13,545 bases of DNA from an uncultured Candidatus Saccharibacteria bacterium (GTDB lineage Bacteria; Patescibacteriota; Saccharimonadia; Saccharimonadales; Saccharimonadaceae). The first letter of the stretch is position 1; each line of letters begins with the position of its first letter. This document shows positions 1 through 7,664 of this stretch, one piece after another. A program made the translations under genes and the position numbers. Under the pieces are notes generated by a model. It did not search any database. It was given only the letters and a program-made list of their open reading frames with translations, and was not told where the DNA came from. The stretch lies in assembly GCA_938041555.1 (NCBI GenBank), contig CALIAC010000029.1:1-13545 (forward strand), written 5' to 3'.

Positions 1-89
1 TTGGGGCGCGTGGCTGGCGTCGAATTGCTACGGTAGAAACAGTGGATGACCTACTCGATCGCCTGACTATAACAGTGGTCGCGCAGTGA
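1..89 (+). CDS. C-terminal fragment of an unidentified protein (5' end outside window)
   Basis: A reading frame is open from the window edge and ends at TGA 87-89. It reads about 28 residues, including GWRRIATVETVDDLLDRL and ending in TVVAQ. The two other forward frames stop earlier (TAG at 34-36, TGA at 47-49). The acidic/leucine-rich helix VETVDDLLDRL and GC-rich codons resemble the flanking genes, so this is probably the tail of a real protein encoded upstream. Too little is present to assign a family. Confidence 0.45.
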   Translation, partial: GARGWRRIATVETVDDLLDRLTITVVAQ

Positions 90-115
90 TGAAATGAGGT
101 GTGATGAGCCTCTCC

Positions 116-136
116 ATTATGCATCGCGATTATGCA
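116..136 (+). repeat. Direct repeat ATTATGCA upstream of typA
   Basis: ATTATGCA occurs at 116-123 and 129-136, 13 bases apart, about 60 bases upstream of the typA -10. It could be a regulator site. Nothing else identifies it. Confidence 0.35.
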
Positions 137-191
137 CATTACCCTAGGCAAACCAGCCGCCAGTATGATACTATAAGCAGTAAGGAAGGTC

Positions 192-200
192 TGATATAAT
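192..200 (+). promoter_or_regulatory. Extended -10 promoter of typA
   Basis: TGA followed by a perfect TATAAT (195-200) forms an extended -10 element. No good -35 lies 16-18 bases upstream, which is common for extended -10 promoters. Transcription would start near 207, only about 14 bases before the typA ATG at 221. That leader holds no Shine-Dalgarno sequence, so the mRNA is nearly leaderless. Confidence 0.6.
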
Positions 201-220
201 TCGGGCCGTTATTTTATGTT

Positions 221-2071
221 ATGACAGATCCACAGTATATTCGTAATATTGCAATTATTGCCCACGTCGACCACGGCAAAACAACGCTGCTTGATGGCTT
301 GCTCAAGCAGAGCAATACATTCCGCAGTAATCAAGCCGAAATGGCTCAGACTCTCATCATGGACAGTGGCGAGCAGGAGCGTGAACGTGGCATTACCATC
401 ACTGCCAAGCAAACAACAGTCTACTACCAGCCTGCCGATGCTGAGCCAGCAGTCGACTACAAGATCAACATCATCGACACACCTGGCCATGCCGATTTTA
501 GTGGCGAGGTGGAGCGCACGCTTAACATGGCTGATGGTGTACTCCTCGTAGTTGATGCACAGGAAGGCCCGATGCCACAGACAAAGTTTGTCCTGAGCAA
601 AGCGCTTGAGCTAGGTCTGACGCCGGTGGTGATTATCAATAAGATTGATAAGCCTGCGCGACGCATTGCTGAGGTGGAGGACGAGCTAGCCGATCTCTTC
701 CTCGAGCTTGCTACCGACGAGGCGCAGCTCAAATACCCGGTGTACTACGCTGTAGCGCGCGAAGGCAAAGCCTGGGCGGCACTGCCGAGTGATGCCAGTG
801 AGCCAGCCAGCCTGGCACCGATCTTCCAAGCGATTATCTCGCATATCCCAGCGCCGCAGGTGGCAGATGGACCTTTCCAAATGCTCGTGACGGCCCTCCA
901 GTACGATACCTTCCTTGGCAAATATGCGATTGGCCGAATCCATCGCGGAGTGGCTCTGCGTGGCCAAGCGCTGACTCTTATCAAGGCAGATGGTACGACT
1001 ACCAATGCCAAGATCGATAAGCTCTTCATCAGCCGCGGTCTCGCCAAAGAAGAAGTGAGCGAAGCAGGCGCGGGCGACATTGTCTACATCGTTGGTGCGG
1101 CCGACGCACACATTGGCGAGACGCTCGCCAGCCGTGACCAGCCAGAGGCACTGCCTGTTATGGCAGTCGAAGCCCCTACCATTAGCATGTATCTTGGGCC
1201 AAACACCAGTCCGATGAAAGGCCGCGAGGGTGAATTCACTACCAGCCGGCAGATTGGCGATCGCCTCCAGCGCGAACTTGAGACTAATGTGGCGCTGCGA
1301 GTGGCCGAGTCTGGTATTGGCTTTGTGGTATCGGGGCGAGGCGAGCTTCACCTCAGTGTATTGATCGAGACGATGCGCCGCGAAGGCTACGAATTTGAGG
1401 TTGGCCGGCCAGAAGTTGTGACGATCACCAAGGATGGCAGCGAGCAAGAGCCAGTCGAGGAGTTGCTGGTTGAGATTGGCCCTGAGTTTGTCGGTGTTGT
1501 CAGCCAAGAGCTTGGCAAGCGCAAAGCCGAGCTCCGCAAACAAGAGCAAACCACCAGCGGCGCAGCGCGGATGACGTATACTATTACCACTCGAGCGTTG
1601 ATTGGCCTGCGTAACCGTCTCCTGACAGATACGAAGGGGACAGTCATTATGTATAGCTTGCCATATGGCTACCAGCCAGTTGGTGGTGCATTACCGCGGA
1701 CGCGCAACGGTGTTTTGATCGCCTTTGAGCCAGGTACGACCACACCATATGCCTTGCAAGCGGCCGAAGCGCGCGGTGAGCTCTTCGTCGGAGCGGGGAC
1801 TGATGTCTATGCTGGGATGATCGTTGGCCTCAACAATCGCCCGGATGACCTCGAGATCAATGTCTGTAAGGCCAAGCACCTTACCAATATGCGCAGCAAA
1901 TCAAGCGACGGCACCGTCCAGCTGACGCCGCACACTCAGCTGAGCCTTGAGCAATCGATCGACTTTATCGAAGACGATGAGCTGCTTGAGGTTACGCCGC
2001 ACGCCCTTCGCCTCCGCAAGAAATACCTCGACGCCAACGAGCGCAAACGCGCCGCCAAACATCAACCATAA
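221..2071 (+). CDS. typA: Translational GTPase TypA/BipA
   Basis: TypA is a cytoplasmic GTPase of the EF-G/LepA class that binds the ribosome and acts in ribosome assembly and stress adaptation. Length is 616 residues, close to the usual ~610. Visible motifs are the P-loop AHVDHGKT (14-21), the switch I/G2 segment with ERERGITI (53-60), G3 DTPGH (86-90) and G4 NKID (140-143). The EF-G-like domains follow, with the conserved stretches NTSPMKGREG and GRGELHLSVL, and the TypA-specific C-terminal region has TRALIGLRNRLL and PHTQLSLEQSIDFI. A short insertion after VYYQ (about 71-80), relative to E. coli, lies just before the G3 strand. The ATG at 221 is chosen because the family N-terminus (MTDPQYIRNIAIIAHVDHGK) begins there. 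No Shine-Dalgarno precedes it. The next gene starts 24 bases after the stop, so co-transcription is likely. Confidence 0.97.
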   Translation: MTDPQYIRNIAIIAHVDHGKTTLLDGLLKQSNTFRSNQAEMAQTLIMDSGEQERERGITITAKQTTVYYQPADAEPAVDYKINIIDTPGHADFSGEVERTLNMADGVLLVVDAQEGPMPQTKFVLSKALELGLTPVVIINKIDKPARRIAEVEDELADLFLELATDEAQLKYPVYYAVAREGKAWAALPSDASEPASLAPIFQAIISHIPAPQVADGPFQMLVTALQYDTFLGKYAIGRIHRGVALRGQALTLIKADGTTTNAKIDKLFISRGLAKEEVSEAGAGDIVYIVGAADAHIGETLASRDQPEALPVMAVEAPTISMYLGPNTSPMKGREGEFTTSRQIGDRLQRELETNVALRVAESGIGFVVSGRGELHLSVLIETMRREGYEFEVGRPEVVTITKDGSEQEPVEELLVEIGPEFVGVVSQELGKRKAELRKQEQTTSGAARMTYTITTRALIGLRNRLLTDTKGTVIMYSLPYGYQPVGGALPRTRNGVLIAFEPGTTTPYALQAAEARGELFVGAGTDVYAGMIVGLNNRPDDLEINVCKAKHLTNMRSKSSDGTVQLTPHTQLSLEQSIDFIEDDELLEVTPHALRLRKKYLDANERKRAAKHQP

Positions 2072-2095
2072 CACCATAGGGAGAACCCGCCTATC

Positions 2096-3724
2096 ATGCA
2101 CAACGTCCGCCGCGCTTTTGCTGCGAAAATCATTGCTCTTACCAAAGATACCAAAGAGAATGCCAAAGCCGCTGCGGTACAGACGGTTGAGCTAGTGCGC
2201 CCGACGCCAAGCTCGCCTGACGAGACGCTGAGCGAGCTCTTTGATGAGGTGCAAACGCAGCAGATTTATGGTGATGGTAAGGCATTTGTCGATATGACAC
2301 CTACCAAGCCAGCTCGGACGATTATGGCGCGGTATCGTCGGCAGCGTCGCCAACCTGGCTTCGACCTCGCGACCTTCGTTGGGCAGCATTTTTCTACTAC
2401 AGTATACCCGGCCTCGAGTTACCAACCGACCGACACCACTACTGCGCGCCAGCATGTAAGCCAGCTCTGGCAACAGCTCGAGCGGCGCAATCGCAAGAAT
2501 CGGGGCTCCCTCCTTGCGCTACCATATCCATATATGACGCCAGGTGGACGCTTTGATGAGTTGTTTTATTGGGATACATATTTCATTATGCTTGGCCTAG
2601 CGGCGGATGGGCGCTGGCGCTCCATTGAGTATATGATGCGCAACTACACCTACATGCTGCGCAAGTTTGGGATGATCCCCACGGCTAACCGGACATACTT
2701 CTTGAGCCGGTCGCAGCCACCCCTGTTTGCGGCGATGGTGCAGCTGCTGGCACGCCACCGAGGCAAGCGGGTCTATGCAGAGTTTTTGCCAAGCCTTCTT
2801 GCTGAGTATCGCTTTTGGATGAAAGGTCGTCGCCAGATTGCGAAAGCCAAGGCCGTTGAGTACCCAGCGTATCTCCGCGTCGCTGTTATGCCTGATGGCA
2901 CGCCACTCAATCGTTACTATGATAACCGTACCACACCACGCCCTGAGTCGCATCGCGAAGATGTCCATACGGCGCATCACGCAGCCTCAGCGCATACGAC
3001 GCGGACATTCCTTGATCTGCGGGCGGCAGCCGAGAGCGGGTGGGACTTTAGTAGCCGGTGGTTTGCCGACCCCTGTCAGATTCAGACCATCGAGACGACA
3101 AAGTATGTGCCGGTCGACCTTAATTGCTTCCTCTATCAGCTCGAAATGACGATCGCCGAGGCTTACCGACTCATCAAGCAACGTCGCTTGGCGCGGCGTT
3201 TCGAGGCAGCGGCCGAGCGCCGAGCTCGGGCAATTCGCCGCTACTGCTGGCAACCCACTACGCAATTCTTTGAGGATTATGCCATTACCACTGGTCAGAC
3301 CACGGGGCGACTCACGCTTGCCGCGGTGACGCCATTATATGTGGGAATTGCAACCGATGAGCAAGCTGCAGCGGTAGCGCAACGGCTCGAGAAAGACTTT
3401 TTGCAGCCAGGTGGACTCCTTTCAACCCTCATCACTAATGGTCAGCAGTGGGATGCTCCCAATGGCTGGGCACCACTACAGTGGTTTGCTATTGTGGGGC
3501 TGCGCAATTACGGCTATGATACACTAGCGGCAACCATTCGCGATCGCTGGCTTGCCACTAACGAAGCTGTCTTTGCTAAGAAGCGCAAAATGGTCGAGAA
3601 GTACGATGTTGTTACCGCCAGTGCGGGCGGCGGCGGTGAGTACCCCTTGCAAGATGGCTTTGGCTGGACGAATGGGGTGTACGCAGCACTCAAAGATGAG
3701 CAGCTCGGAGTAGCGCAGCAGTAG
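2096..3724 (+). CDS. Alpha,alpha-trehalase, glycoside hydrolase family 37
   Basis: The product should hydrolyse trehalose to two glucoses. Both trehalase signatures are present: PGGRFDELFYWDTY at 149-162 and QWDAPNGW at 451-458, plus the C-terminal block GGGGEYPLQDGFGWTNG. By comparison with the E. coli enzyme (Asp312, Glu496), the catalytic pair should be D317 in ESGWDFSSRW and E501 in VEKYDV. Length is 542 residues, typical for bacterial GH37. The start has an AGGGAGAA Shine-Dalgarno at 2078-2085. The first ~100 residues are charged and Ala-rich, with no hydrophobic signal peptide or lipobox, so the enzyme looks cytoplasmic and its substrate would have to be imported or made inside. It is probably co-transcribed with typA. 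No trehalose synthesis or transport gene is in the window. Confidence 0.95.
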   Translation: MHNVRRAFAAKIIALTKDTKENAKAAAVQTVELVRPTPSSPDETLSELFDEVQTQQIYGDGKAFVDMTPTKPARTIMARYRRQRRQPGFDLATFVGQHFSTTVYPASSYQPTDTTTARQHVSQLWQQLERRNRKNRGSLLALPYPYMTPGGRFDELFYWDTYFIMLGLAADGRWRSIEYMMRNYTYMLRKFGMIPTANRTYFLSRSQPPLFAAMVQLLARHRGKRVYAEFLPSLLAEYRFWMKGRRQIAKAKAVEYPAYLRVAVMPDGTPLNRYYDNRTTPRPESHREDVHTAHHAASAHTTRTFLDLRAAAESGWDFSSRWFADPCQIQTIETTKYVPVDLNCFLYQLEMTIAEAYRLIKQRRLARRFEAAAERRARAIRRYCWQPTTQFFEDYAITTGQTTGRLTLAAVTPLYVGIATDEQAAAVAQRLEKDFLQPGGLLSTLITNGQQWDAPNGWAPLQWFAIVGLRNYGYDTLAATIRDRWLATNEAVFAKKRKMVEKYDVVTASAGGGGEYPLQDGFGWTNGVYAALKDEQLGVAQQ

Positions 3725-3753
3725 TCTGGAGAGGTAAGACGCTACGATTTTTT
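3710..3753 (+). terminator. Probable intrinsic terminator after the trehalase gene
   Basis: GTAGC(G) at 3710-3715 pairs with (C)GCTAC at 3740-3745. A smaller internal stem GTCT/AGAC (3724-3727 with 3737-3740) can form in the loop, competing for base 3740. The outer stem is followed by TTTTTT at 3748-3753. The stem begins within the last codons of the trehalase gene. The long loop makes it weaker than the other terminators here. The convergent rarA gene ends 100 bases further on. Confidence 0.45.
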
Positions 3754-3852
3754 GTCACTGCTTGACGCCTGTATCCTTCCAAGATACGACAAATAGCTAA
3801 GTTGCCTAGGCTTTTCGCTTGGTAAAACGAGTCACAAATATTTTTCAGCCTG

Positions 3853-5058
3853 CTATACATTATCCTTTGACACCTGCTGAGTTACCTCATCTGGCAAAAA
3901 TCCCTTCTCATGTTGGAAGTTTGCCTGCCACTGATAGCCTTTGCTATAGCCGAGTTCCTTCATGAGTTTGGTGGGAGCGTTGCGCAGATGGAGTGGCACT
4001 GGCGTATCGGCATAGCGGCGAGCAAGAGCCTCTGCCTCGTGCATAAGGTCGGTGATCTCGCGCGATTTGGCTGAGCGGGCAAGCGCTGTGGCACAGTGGT
4101 AGAGATTGTAGCGGGCCTCAGGCAAGCCAACCCGCTCCACCGCTTGGAAGGTCGCCACCGCCAGAGATAACGCACCATTACCTGCCAGCCCGATGTCCTC
4201 ACTGGCGAATACCACCATGCGCCGAGCAATGAACTTTGGGTCTTCGCCAGCGTCGATCATTCGGCTTAGATAATAGAGGGTGGCGCGCACATCGCTGCCC
4301 CGCATCGACTTGATGAAGGCCGAGATCACATCATAGTGCATCTCGCCTTGCTTGTCGTAGCCAGGGAGCTTCTTTTGGGCGGCAGCTGTGACGGTATCGG
4401 GCGTCACTGTCTCAGCGAGACTCAGGGCAAGCTCAAGGTTACCCAGCGCTACTCGGGCATCGCCGCCCGATAACTCTGCGAGATAATCGAGCGCTTCTGA
4501 TGTGACGTGCTCTGTCTTACTCAAGGTAGTGATGGCACGCTGGAGAATAGCGTGAATTTCGTCTTTGCTCAGTGGTTGCAAGACGAGTACGCGCATCCGG
4601 CTCAGTAGTGGGGTAATAACCTCAAAGCTTGGATTCTCAGTCGTCGCACCGATCAACGTAATCAGCCCCGACTCGACATGAGGCAAAAAGGCATCCTGCT
4701 GCGCCTTATTAAAGCGGTGGATCTCATCAACAAAGAGAACAGTACGCAGGCCAAGATTCCAATTTTGCCGGGCGTGCTGGATAACCCGCTCGACGTCCTT
4801 CTTGCCACTGGTAACGGCACTGAGCTCGATAAACTCAGCCTCCACCTCGCGAGCAATAATCCGTGCCAGCGTCGTCTTGCCTGTGCCCGGTGGTCCCCAA
4901 AAGATGAGGCTTACGGGCTGCTTCTTGGCGACAATCTGGCGCAAAATCTCGGCATCGCCCAGCAAGTGTGTCTGGCCTATCACGGCATCGAGAGACTGTG
5001 GGCGCAGCCGCTCGGCCAGCGGTTGGCGTGATGACGATGACGAATCTGGCTCAGGCAT
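3853..5058 (-). CDS. rarA: Replication-associated recombination protein RarA/MgsA (AAA+ ATPase)
   Basis: RarA (MgsA, eukaryotic WRNIP1) is an AAA+ ATPase related to clamp-loader subunits that acts at stalled replication forks with SSB and RecA. The 401-residue protein has the family N-terminus (PLAERLRPQSLDAVIGQ), Walker A GPPGTGKT (55-62), Walker B VLFVDEIHRF (107-116), sensor 1 GATTENPSF (137-145) and an arginine-finger segment LLSRMRV (151-157). The C-terminal half carries the family region with SAFIKSMRGSD, YYLSRMIDAGEDPKFIARR and ASEDIGLA, and ends near GYQW. Length is slightly below the ~440 of many homologues. The ATG at 5058 fits the conserved N-terminus. No Shine-Dalgarno precedes it, and the -10 lies only 10 bases upstream, so translation is probably leaderless. 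The gene is convergent with the trehalase and divergent from the SPFH gene. Confidence 0.96.
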   Translation of the reverse strand: MPEPDSSSSSRQPLAERLRPQSLDAVIGQTHLLGDAEILRQIVAKKQPVSLIFWGPPGTGKTTLARIIAREVEAEFIELSAVTSGKKDVERVIQHARQNWNLGLRTVLFVDEIHRFNKAQQDAFLPHVESGLITLIGATTENPSFEVITPLLSRMRVLVLQPLSKDEIHAILQRAITTLSKTEHVTSEALDYLAELSGGDARVALGNLELALSLAETVTPDTVTAAAQKKLPGYDKQGEMHYDVISAFIKSMRGSDVRATLYYLSRMIDAGEDPKFIARRMVVFASEDIGLAGNGALSLAVATFQAVERVGLPEARYNLYHCATALARSAKSREITDLMHEAEALARRYADTPVPLHLRNAPTKLMKELGYSKGYQWQANFQHEKGFLPDEVTQQVSKDNV

Positions 5059-5068
5059 AGCTACGTCT

Positions 5069-5097
5069 AGTATACCGGAAATAGACTGGCACGTCGA
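5069..5097 (-). promoter_or_regulatory. rarA promoter, leaderless type
   Basis: On the - strand TCGACG (5092-5097), a 17-base spacer and TATACT (5069-5074) form a sigma-70-like promoter. Only 10 bases separate TATACT from the rarA ATG, so transcription should start about 4 bases before the start codon. The layout TCGAC-N18-TATACTAGA recurs at 7227-7258. Confidence 0.55.
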
Positions 5098-5268
5098 AGG
5101 GTCGTTTTATACAGATGGGTCATATGTCTGATCTGAGAATAGGGTATGCACTAAAGCAGTTTATTACAATTTGTTTTACGCTCTATTGGGCAAAAGCGGT
5201 GCGAGAAGGGGCCCTCATAATGCTATAGGATGCCAAGACTATTGCTGTCTCGCTATTTTGCCACAATG

Positions 5269-5277
5269 TGGTATGAT
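5269..5277 (+). promoter_or_regulatory. Extended -10 promoter of the SPFH/aminopeptidase operon
   Basis: TGG followed by TATGAT (5272-5277) gives an extended -10. The start site would be near 5284, leaving a leader of about 24 bases that contains the Shine-Dalgarno. An 11-base inverted repeat CCACA-a-TGTGG (5261-5271) overlaps the TG element and could be an operator. This is only suggestive. Confidence 0.5.
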
Positions 5278-5307
5278 AAAAGCAATAAGCTAGTCCAAAG
5301 GAGGAAT

Positions 5308-6057
5308 ATGGAATATATCATTATCGGCATCATCGTGGCGACGATTGTCTTCATGCTGAGCGGGATTCGGGTGGTGAATCAATACCAGCGTGGCGTGGTG
5401 CTAACGCTTGGGCGCTTCTCAGGCCAGCGCGCACCGGGCCTACGTGTGGTAGTGCCAATCTTTCAGACGATTATGATGGTCGATGTCCGCTCAACGCCGA
5501 TCGATGTGCCAAAGCAAGAGGTCATTACGAAAGATAACGTGACGGTTGGTGTGGACGCTGTGGTGTACTTCCGTGTCATCAATGCACCAAAGGCCGTCCT
5601 CGAGACGACGAACTATATCTATGCCACCAGTCAGTTTGCTCAGGCAGCGCTGCGCGATGTGACGGGTAACATTGACATGGACGACCTACTTGCCAAGCGA
5701 GAAGAGCTCAGCCAGCAGATCAAAGAGATTGTCGATGCTGAAACTGACAAGTGGGGGATTGACGTTGAGAACGTGAAGATTCAGAACATCGAGCTGCCAG
5801 GCGATATGAAGCGCGCTATGGCTAAGCAAGCCGAAGCCGAGCGTGAGCGCCGGGCCAACATCATTAATGCCGATGGTGAAAAAGCCGCTGCAGAGACCCT
5901 TGCAGAGGCTGCTCAGATTCTTGCTAACACCCCGGGCGCAATCAACCTGCGTACGCTCACGACACTTGAGCGCATTAGTGCCGAGCCAAGCCAGAAGACG
6001 ATGATCCTCTTCCCCGCAGAATTAACAGAGGTACTGCGGGGTATTAAGCGGTCATGA
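5308..6057 (+). CDS. SPFH/Band 7 domain protein (stomatin/slipin-like)
   Basis: Stomatin/prohibitin-type proteins anchor in the membrane, oligomerise and organise membrane domains or scaffold proteases. The 249-residue product has one N-terminal membrane segment (about 3-20), then the Band 7 domain beginning IRVVNQYQRGVVLTLGRF (20-37). Other typical blocks are PGLRVVVPIF (43-52), DVPKQEVITKDNVTV (66-80) and ALRDVTGNIDMDDLLAKR (114-131). A charged helix rich in Ala/Glu/Arg (about 168-205) follows, and the conserved LFPAEL is near the end. The start at 5308 is preferred over an in-frame ATG at 5230. It has AAAGGAGG at 5297-5304 and begins at the family N-terminus, whereas the upstream extension would span the promoter. 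Its TGA stop overlaps the ATG of the next gene (ATGA), so the two are translationally coupled. The usual partner, an NfeD-type protein, is absent from the window. Confidence 0.93.
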   Translation: MEYIIIGIIVATIVFMLSGIRVVNQYQRGVVLTLGRFSGQRAPGLRVVVPIFQTIMMVDVRSTPIDVPKQEVITKDNVTVGVDAVVYFRVINAPKAVLETTNYIYATSQFAQAALRDVTGNIDMDDLLAKREELSQQIKEIVDAETDKWGIDVENVKIQNIELPGDMKRAMAKQAEAERERRANIINADGEKAAAETLAEAAQILANTPGAINLRTLTTLERISAEPSQKTMILFPAELTEVLRGIKRS

Positions 6058-7241
6058 TCGACTTTCGTCAGAATCGAGTGCGTTGCATTGATGCGCTTGC
6101 GGGTGGGCTGGCAGTATTGACTGCGTATGACGAAGTGCAGGGCAGTGGCGATGAACCGGCACCGTTTCAGCAGGAGTCGAACTTTTGGTGGCTCAGTGGA
6201 ATTGAGCGACCAGGTTGGAAGTTGATTATCGATGGACGACGGAGCCGCACAACACTCGTGCGGCCTCATCTCGATGCGGTGCAGCAGACCTTCGTTGGTG
6301 AACTCAGCAGTGAGGAAGCCAAGCGGATCAGTGGTGCTGATGCAGTGATTGACGCCCACGATTTTGAGGCAGAGCTGCGCCAGCTTGCCAAGCGCCATAC
6401 AGTTGTATACGAAGTAAACGACCGCACCGACTATGGCTTTATGCTCAACCCGGCCTCGCGCGACCTGAGCAAAGTACTGCAGCGGATCTTTCCCTCAGTC
6501 CAGTCGTGTCTCCGTCAGCTGCGTGAACTGCGGGCTATCAAGCAGCCGGAGGAGATTACTGCGCTGCGCCAGGCAATTGCGCTGACGATCGAAGCGTTTG
6601 AGGTAGCCAAGCAGCGCCTGCCAGACTGCCAGCATGAGTATGAGTGCGAGGCGGAATTTGACTATCTATTTCGGCACCGCAATGCTCGCCATGCGTATAG
6701 TCCAATTGTTGCTGGTGGTGCTAACGCTTGTACTTTGCACTACAGCCATAATGCAGGGCCGCTTACCGCTGAGAATATGGTGCTGATCGATGTCGGAGCG
6801 CGGGTCAATGGATATTGTGCGGATATCACTCGCACCTATGGTATCAAACCGACGCAGCGCCAGCAGGATGTCCATGCTGCAGTGGTGCAGGCGCAGCAAC
6901 ACATCATAGAGCTGCTCGAGCCAAATCTCCCCGTGGCTGACTACATCCAACAGAGCGACGATATTATGCGCGACGCCTTACAGCAGCTTGGCCTTCTACG
7001 TGATCGCCACGACCAAGCCACCTTCCGGCGCTACTATCCGCATGCCACCAGCCACGGGCTTGGCGTCGATACACACGACAGCCTGGGAGCGCCGCGGGTG
7101 CTGCGCGCTGGTATGGTGCTTACCGTCGAGCCAGGAATTTACATTCCAGAGGAGGGTATTGGTGTCCGGATTGAAGATGATATCCTCATTACGTCAAGCG
7201 GCCACGATAATCTCAGCGCCAGCTTATCGACAAAATGGTAA
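6054..7241 (+). CDS. Xaa-Pro aminopeptidase (M24B family metallopeptidase)
   Basis: The enzyme should remove N-terminal residues preceding proline, using a two-metal centre. The 395-residue protein has an N-terminal creatinase/aminopeptidase P-like domain (about 1-150, with SNFWWLSGIE) and a C-terminal pita-bread domain. All five metal ligands can be placed: D246 (LIDVGAR), D257 (YCADITRTY), H334 (HATSHGLGVDTHD), E359 (TVEPGIY) and E374 (VRIEDD). The supporting motif HYSHN is at 229-233. The loop between the last two ligands is shorter than in E. coli PepP (15 versus 23 residues). No signal peptide is visible, so it is cytoplasmic. The start overlaps the SPFH stop by 4 bases. It probably completes degradation of proline-containing peptides, which suits a peptide-scavenging cell. 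Confidence 0.94.
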   Translation: MIDFRQNRVRCIDALAGGLAVLTAYDEVQGSGDEPAPFQQESNFWWLSGIERPGWKLIIDGRRSRTTLVRPHLDAVQQTFVGELSSEEAKRISGADAVIDAHDFEAELRQLAKRHTVVYEVNDRTDYGFMLNPASRDLSKVLQRIFPSVQSCLRQLRELRAIKQPEEITALRQAIALTIEAFEVAKQRLPDCQHEYECEAEFDYLFRHRNARHAYSPIVAGGANACTLHYSHNAGPLTAENMVLIDVGARVNGYCADITRTYGIKPTQRQQDVHAAVVQAQQHIIELLEPNLPVADYIQQSDDIMRDALQQLGLLRDRHDQATFRRYYPHATSHGLGVDTHDSLGAPRVLRAGMVLTVEPGIYIPEEGIGVRIEDDILITSSGHDNLSASLSTKW

Positions 7242-7255
7242 AAAACCGCTATACT
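7227..7255 (+). promoter_or_regulatory. Promoter of the yvlD-like/secG/SBP operon, leaderless type
   Basis: TCGACA (7227-7232), a 17-base spacer and TATACT (7250-7255) form a strong sigma-70-like promoter whose -35 lies inside the end of the aminopeptidase gene. The ATG at 7263 is 7 bases after the -10, so the start site coincides with or nearly touches the start codon. The element matches the rarA promoter in sequence and spacing. Confidence 0.6.
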
Positions 7256-7262
7256 AGAGCAA

Positions 7263-7664
7263 ATGAAACGACAATTTTTTGCCTTTATTATCCGCTGGGT
7301 GCTAAATTCACTTGGGCTGTGGATTGCCGTACGTATCTTTGGTACAGGCTATATCGGTGTCCAACCCGATATGAGTATTGCCGTGTTTTTGCTGGCTGGG
7401 CTCATCTTCTCAGTCGTCAATGCAGTTTTTAAGCCGATTGCCATCATCCTATCGCTTCCCGCTATTCTCGTCACGCTCGGTCTCTTTACCGTCGTTGTCA
7501 ACGGCTTTATGGTCTATATTTCGTTGATACTAGCACCAGGCCTCAAGATGACGTTTCTTCACTCCATCTTGACAGGCCTGATCATGAGTCTGGTAAACTA
7601 TATAGTAAGCAGCGCGCTCGAGCTTAATTATGGGCGCACGCAGGAGGAACAACATGAATCTTGA
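7263..7664 (+). CDS. YvlD / phage-holin-4 family membrane protein (PF04020-like)
   Basis: This is a small integral membrane protein of 133 residues with about four hydrophobic segments (roughly 8-28, 38-58, 63-86, 95-113). The conserved block NAVFKPIAIILSLPAILVT (about 53-71) followed by LGLFTVVVNG is characteristic of the family. Despite the holin name, these proteins are widespread chromosomal membrane proteins without proven lytic function, so no phage role is inferred. No Shine-Dalgarno precedes the ATG and the -10 lies 7 bases upstream, implying leaderless translation. Its 3' end overlaps secG by 11 bases. Confidence 0.85.
   Translation: MKRQFFAFIIRWVLNSLGLWIAVRIFGTGYIGVQPDMSIAVFLLAGLIFSVVNAVFKPIAIILSLPAILVTLGLFTVVVNGFMVYISLILAPGLKMTFLHSILTGLIMSLVNYIVSSALELNYGRTQEEQHES

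Noticed and set aside
686..1549. 287-codon open frame on the - strand inside typA
   Set aside because: Shadow of the typA codons; typA is unambiguous by motifs and the antisense product shows no family features.
5230..5307. Upstream start for the SPFH gene adding 26 residues
   Set aside because: The extension covers the extended -10 promoter and the Shine-Dalgarno; the family N-terminus and AAAGGAGG support 5308.
5913..6398. 161-codon open frame on the - strand across the SPFH/aminopeptidase junction
   Set aside because: It opposes two clearly coding genes and has no motif or start signal.
7630..7653. Upstream start for secG adding 8 residues
   Set aside because: The AGGAGG site sits between it and the better start at 7654.
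7263..7664. Phage holin suggesting a prophage
   Set aside because: The family is named for a phage member but is common on bacterial chromosomes; no lysin, integrase or structural phage gene is present.
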